A model generated the notes under the pieces. The model did not search any database. It saw only the letters and a list, made by a program, of their open reading frames with translations, and was not told where the DNA came from. A stretch of DNA of 9,150 nucleotides from JBLHLB01 sp047618505 (lineage in GTDB: Bacteria > Planctomycetota > UBA1135 > GCA-002686595), in the NCBI GenBank assembly GCA_047618505.1, contig JBLHLB010000154.1, forward strand, positions 1 through 9,150, given 5' to 3'. Below are positions 6,455 to 9,150 of the stretch, one piece after another. Position 1 is the stretch's first letter; each line of letters begins with the position of its first letter. The position numbers were made by a program, and so were the translations under genes.

Positions 6455-7057
6455 TCAGTGGATGGTTATGTTGCCCGTCACGATCGGGGCGTACGGGGAG
6501 AGAACCCTCGTGAGGAAGAGCGTAGACGGATCGGAAGGAAGCCCGAACGCCGCCTCAAAGTAGTCGAGCAAATCCTGGACTGTGATGAAGGGGAAGGTGT
6601 CACCGTTGGGGGCCACAAGTTCGGGAGGGGCTGCATTGGTGAAGGTCATCTCGTCCAGGCTCCCATCTTTGCCGTTGTCCTGGACGGCGAAGATGACTGT
6701 CCAGCCCACAGGCGGGGCCGGTCCTTCCGACTCGGTGATGGTCCCCGTGACGATCAGGCTGCCGTCGTCGTCGAAGAGGTAGGAGTTCGTCGCCCAGTGT
6801 ATAATCTGGCCCGTGGCGGGGATGACGAGCTGGCCCTGTCCTCCGACCGCGCCGTCCCCCAGGTCGATGACGCTGAATGTGAAATTGCGGATGTTCCCGT
6901 CGGCGGGGTCATTAAACGAGCCGCCACCCGTGGCGACGGGTCCTGTCCCGGCGATGCCGTTGACACTCATGGGGGCTGCGCTCGAGGACGCGGCGCCGAT
7001 GCAGAGGGCCGCCGCAGCGACGGCACACCAGATTCGGGAGTTCGTTAGAATTTTCAT
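6455..7057 (-). CDS. Secreted protein of unknown function with signal peptide
   Basis: 200 residues on the minus strand, ATG at 7055-7057 and TGA at 6455-6457. The N-terminus is a clear Sec signal peptide: basic MKILTNSRIW, hydrophobic CAVAAAALCIGAA, then SSSAA with probable cleavage after residue 28. The cysteine at 19 is not in a good lipobox. The mature part (about 170 residues) is acidic and rich in Gly, Asp, Thr and Pro with alternating beta-like segments: 'GTGPVATGGGSFND', 'FTFSVIDLGDG', 'GQGQLVIPATGQIIHW', 'SYLFDDDGSLIVTGTITE', 'GWTVIFAVQDNGKDG'. It ends GNITIH with no C-terminal anchor, PEP-CTERM or autotransporter motif. This suggests an extracellular or periplasmic beta-sandwich protein, possibly binding calcium through the Asp-rich turns, but I do not recognise a named family. 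It is transcribed away from the ECF sigma gene across a 330-base gap, so the sigma-kinase pair might control it; no shared promoter motif was found. Confidence 0.8.
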   Translation of the reverse strand: MKILTNSRIWCAVAAAALCIGAASSSAAPMSVNGIAGTGPVATGGGSFNDPADGNIRNFTFSVIDLGDGAVGGQGQLVIPATGQIIHWATNSYLFDDDGSLIVTGTITESEGPAPPVGWTVIFAVQDNGKDGSLDEMTFTNAAPPELVAPNGDTFPFITVQDLLDYFEAAFGLPSDPSTLFLTRVLSPYAPIVTGNITIH

Positions 7058-7313
7058 ATTGCTGTATCCATTCGATTAGTAATGACGCGCTCAGGAACGC
7101 CACAACGGCATTCCATGGGACAGTGAGGAACAGCCTCCGCGGCACGACCGTCCGGGTCACGGGGGAGGGATTGCTCCAGGAGGAATCGGCGACCTGGCAG
7201 AAGAGCGCCTTGTCTGTCCACCCACCAACTGCGCAAAGCGCGTCCCGCGCACCCCACGAAAATCCGACAAAGCAACCGGCGCCCCCGCCCACTCCCTATG
7301 GCTCCGAAGTTGA

Positions 7314-7341
7314 CGCCCGAGATTCACCGCCCCCTCGGGCG
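7314..7341 (+). repeat. Inverted repeat in the leader of the ECF sigma gene
   Basis: CGCCCGAG (7314-7321) and CTCGGGCG (7334-7341) pair perfectly around a 12-base loop, 46 bases before the sigma start. Together with the palindrome CGCCCGGGCG at 7365-7374 it shares the CGCCCG word, so this could be an operator or an mRNA structure. The rest of the 330-base gap 7058-7387 holds no gene and no confident promoter that I can see. Confidence 0.35.
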
Positions 7342-7364
7342 CTGCTGCAAGTTAGTGAGCCTCC

Positions 7365-7374
7365 CGCCCGGGCG
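7365..7374. repeat. 10-bp palindrome just upstream of the ECF sigma start
   Basis: CGCCCGGGCG is self-complementary and ends 13 bases before the GTG at 7388, where a ribosome-binding site or operator would lie. It may be chance in high-GC DNA. Confidence 0.25.
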
Positions 7375-7387
7375 TCGCAAGTAGCAT

Positions 7388-7972
7388 GTGCGGGTGACCA
7401 AGGACATCGAATCGATCCAAGCGGCGATCGCCGCGGGCGACGCCGACGCGTCGGAGCGACTGCTGCCGCTCGTGTACGACGAGCTGCGGCAACTCGCGCG
7501 CAAGTACATGAGGCGCGAAGCGGCGGGGCACTCGCTGCAGACCACGGAGCTCGTCCACGAAGCCTACCTGCGCCTCCTCGGCCCTCGAGCGGAGGGTGGA
7601 GGTGGCGGCGATTGGAGCCGTCGCGGGCCCTTCCTCGCTGCTGCCACCGTGGCTATGCGGCGCATCCTGGTCGATCGCGCGCGCGCGCGTGGAGCGGCCA
7701 AGCGGGGCGGCGACCGCAAGCGCTTGGACCTGCTTGAGCTGGCCCAGCTACCAGCGGATAGTGTCTCCCATGAGGTGCTCGACCTCGATGAAGCGCTCAC
7801 CCGACTCGCGCAAGAGGAACCCGAGAAGGCCGAGCTCGTCTCGCTGCGGTTCTTCGGAGGACTCACTCTCGCGGAGGCTGCAGCAGTCCTGGGCATCTCC
7901 TTGAGCACCGCGGACCGCTACTGGGCCTACGCGCGGGCCTGGTTGCTGGCGGCGATGGAAGGAGAAGTTTGA
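7388..7972 (+). CDS. ECF-type RNA polymerase sigma factor (planctomycete Sigma70_ECF/TIGR02999-like)
   Basis: 194 residues. Region 2: 'ERLLPLVYDELRQLARKYMRREAAGHSLQ' spans about residues 23-52 (only parts quoted here as key landmarks: LPLVYDELRQLA, YMRREAAGHSLQ), then 'TTELVHEAYLRLLG', 'AAATVAMRRILVDRARARGA' and 'AKRGGDRKRL'. These are hallmarks of the Sigma70_ECF family (pfam07638) that is strongly expanded in planctomycetes. Region 4: 'LDEALTRLAQEEPEKAELVS', 'LRFFGGLTLAEAAAVLGIS' and 'STADRYWAYARAWL', the helix-turn-helix that reads the -35 box. No anti-sigma gene or membrane anchor is visible. The Ser/Thr kinase starts 82 bases downstream; this sigma-kinase pairing is common in planctomycetes and suggests activity control by phosphorylation. 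The start is GTG at 7388 or GTG at 7394; neither has a Shine-Dalgarno. Target promoters cannot be read from this window. Confidence 0.94.
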   Translation: MRVTKDIESIQAAIAAGDADASERLLPLVYDELRQLARKYMRREAAGHSLQTTELVHEAYLRLLGPRAEGGGGGDWSRRGPFLAAATVAMRRILVDRARARGAAKRGGDRKRLDLLELAQLPADSVSHEVLDLDEALTRLAQEEPEKAELVSLRFFGGLTLAEAAAVLGISLSTADRYWAYARAWLLAAMEGEV

Positions 7973-8054
7973 GCCTTTCTACGATCCATGTGGGGCCTCC
8001 AGGGCTCGCATTACGCAGACAATGGTGCGGAGCTCCACACCACGCGGACACCCC

Positions 8055-9150
8055 ATGAACGATCCCCCTAGTCTAGAGAGCATCTTTCATGTTGCTCGGC
8101 GTCTGCCGGCTGGCGCAGGGCGCGAGGCCTACATCGTCGAGGCTTGTGGGACGGACAGGATATTGCAGTCGCAGCTACAGGCTCTCTTGAAGACCGATGC
8201 CGCGGCCAGCGGTATCTTTGGTTCGGAAGGCCAAGGAAGCGGTCGTTCGGACGAACCCCCGGTGAGCGTGCTGCAGGCCCTGGAGTCGCGTGCTGGAGCC
8301 CGGCTAGGCGTGAGCCTGGACGAACCAGTTGAAGACGACGCGCCGGTCATGGTGACCGAAGAGGCGCGGCGACTGCGGGATCCTTCCGCCCGCTACCAAG
8401 TGTTAGGCGAGATCGGGCACGGGGGAATGGGAGTCGTCTACAAGGGGCGCGACCAAGACCTGGGCCGCGACGTCGCGGTGAAGGTGCTCAAGCAAGAGTA
8501 TGCCGCGAGGCCTGAGTACCTGTCGCGCTTCGTCGAGGAGGCGCAGATCGGTGGTCAGCTGCAGCACCCGGGCATCGTGCCGGTGTACGAGATGGGACTG
8601 CAGCCAGACGGGCAGCCGTACTTCGCGATGAAGCTCGTCAAGGGCGCAACGCTGGCCGCGCAGCTCGGTCGGCGCAGCGATCCCGCCGAGGATCGCCGCC
8701 GACTGCTCGGAGTCTTCGAGCAGATTTGCCAGACGCTCGCCTACGCCCACGCGCGGCACGTGGTGCACCGCGACCTGAAGCCCAGCAACGTGATGATCGG
8801 TGCCTTCGGCGAGGTGCAAGTGGTCGACTGGGGCTTCGCCAAGGTATTGCCCCGGGGCGGCGTGAATGACGAGGGCGACTCACGCCAGAGCACACCGGAC
8901 GCCCAGCTGAGCGTGATCGAGACCTTGCGTAGCGAATCGGGCTCGGAGTCGCACTCGGTTTCGGGCACAGTCATGGGCACTCCGGCCTACATGCCGCCCG
9001 AACAGGCCCAGGGAGAGGTTGAAACCCTCGACGAGCGCAGCGACGTGTTCGGGTTGGGCGCGATCCTGTGTGAGATCCTGACCGGCGCTCCGCCGTACTG
9101 TAAGGAGGATGGCGTCGTCATCAAGCTTGCCGCTCTCGCAGCCCTGGATC
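8055..9150 (+). CDS. Hanks-type Ser/Thr protein kinase, 3' end beyond window
   Basis: The frame from ATG 8055 is open to the window end (365 complete codons). Residues 1-113 are an N-terminal region common in ECF-linked kinases (REAYIVEACGTD, LQSQLQALL). The kinase domain starts near Y114: glycine loop 'GEIGHGGMGVVYKG' (118-131), catalytic lysine K143 in 'VAVK', 'HRDLKPSNV' with D240, K242 and N245, metal-binding D258 in 'VVDWGFAK' (DWG instead of DFG). After a long activation loop of about 50 residues come 'GTPAYMPPEQA' (E316) and 'ERSDVFGLGAILCEILTG' (D330). All residues needed for catalysis are present, so it should be active. The remaining C-lobe and any membrane or sensor region lie outside the window. 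It follows the ECF sigma gene by 82 bases in the same direction, probably one transcript, and likely phosphorylates or otherwise controls that sigma factor. Confidence 0.95.
   Translation, partial: MNDPPSLESIFHVARRLPAGAGREAYIVEACGTDRILQSQLQALLKTDAAASGIFGSEGQGSGRSDEPPVSVLQALESRAGARLGVSLDEPVEDDAPVMVTEEARRLRDPSARYQVLGEIGHGGMGVVYKGRDQDLGRDVAVKVLKQEYAARPEYLSRFVEEAQIGGQLQHPGIVPVYEMGLQPDGQPYFAMKLVKGATLAAQLGRRSDPAEDRRRLLGVFEQICQTLAYAHARHVVHRDLKPSNVMIGAFGEVQVVDWGFAKVLPRGGVNDEGDSRQSTPDAQLSVIETLRSESGSESHSVSGTVMGTPAYMPPEQAQGEVETLDERSDVFGLGAILCEILTGAPPYCKEDGVVIKLAALAALD

Noticed and set aside
1..9150. tRNA, rRNA or CRISPR arrays
   Set aside because: No cloverleaf-like segment, conserved rRNA words or regularly spaced repeats were seen by eye.

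Overview
The window is high-GC bacterial DNA that most resembles a planctomycete or a close relative. The main evidence is at the right end: an ECF sigma factor of the planctomycete-type family (Sigma70_ECF, TIGR02999-like) followed by a Hanks-type Ser/Thr kinase. The kinase has a DWG motif in place of DFG and an 'ERSDVFGLGAILCEILTG' segment, both typical of planctomycete kinases. The proposed starts mostly lack a recognisable Shine-Dalgarno sequence. Taxonomy is inferred from gene content only.

Layout. (1) Positions 1-623 hold two broken genes: the tail of a coiled-coil protein split by a frameshift near 231-256, then a small LapA/DUF1049-like membrane protein interrupted by an in-frame amber codon at 453-455. 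(2) Positions 831-5136 hold four intact co-directional genes with 60-90 base gaps, probably one operon. They are an AstE/AspA-type zinc deacylase or carboxypeptidase, a RimK ATP-grasp glutamate ligase with an added C-terminal RCK_C (TrkA_C) domain, an MgtE magnesium channel, and a RimB-like retropepsin-fold protease (pfam05618). (3) Positions 5165-6359 are a degenerate IS1-family element. It has 22-bp terminal inverted repeats (20/22 matching), a transposase broken by about four frameshifts, and no visible target duplication. (4) A strong hairpin at 6368-6403 lies just outside the right IS end, between the dead transposase and the convergent gene. (5) Positions 6455-7057 on the minus strand encode a secreted protein with a signal peptide and no recognised function. 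(6) Positions 7058-7387 are a divergent intergenic region with two GC-rich hairpins. (7) Positions 7388-9150 hold the ECF sigma factor and its kinase, which runs off the window end.

How the genes may work together. The most interesting part is the 831-5136 cluster. RimK is a known glutamate 'writer' on ribosomal protein S6, and RimB-type retropepsins are reported 'erasers' in Pseudomonas. The M14-like enzyme belongs to the clan that includes eukaryotic deglutamylases. Combined with a putative ligand-sensing RCK_C domain on RimK and a magnesium channel inside the same gene run, this suggests a regulated, reversible glutamylation (or glutamyl-peptide) system coupled to ion status. The gene families are read from the sequence; the coupling is inference. 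The sigma-kinase pair is a separate signalling unit whose partner genes lie outside the window.
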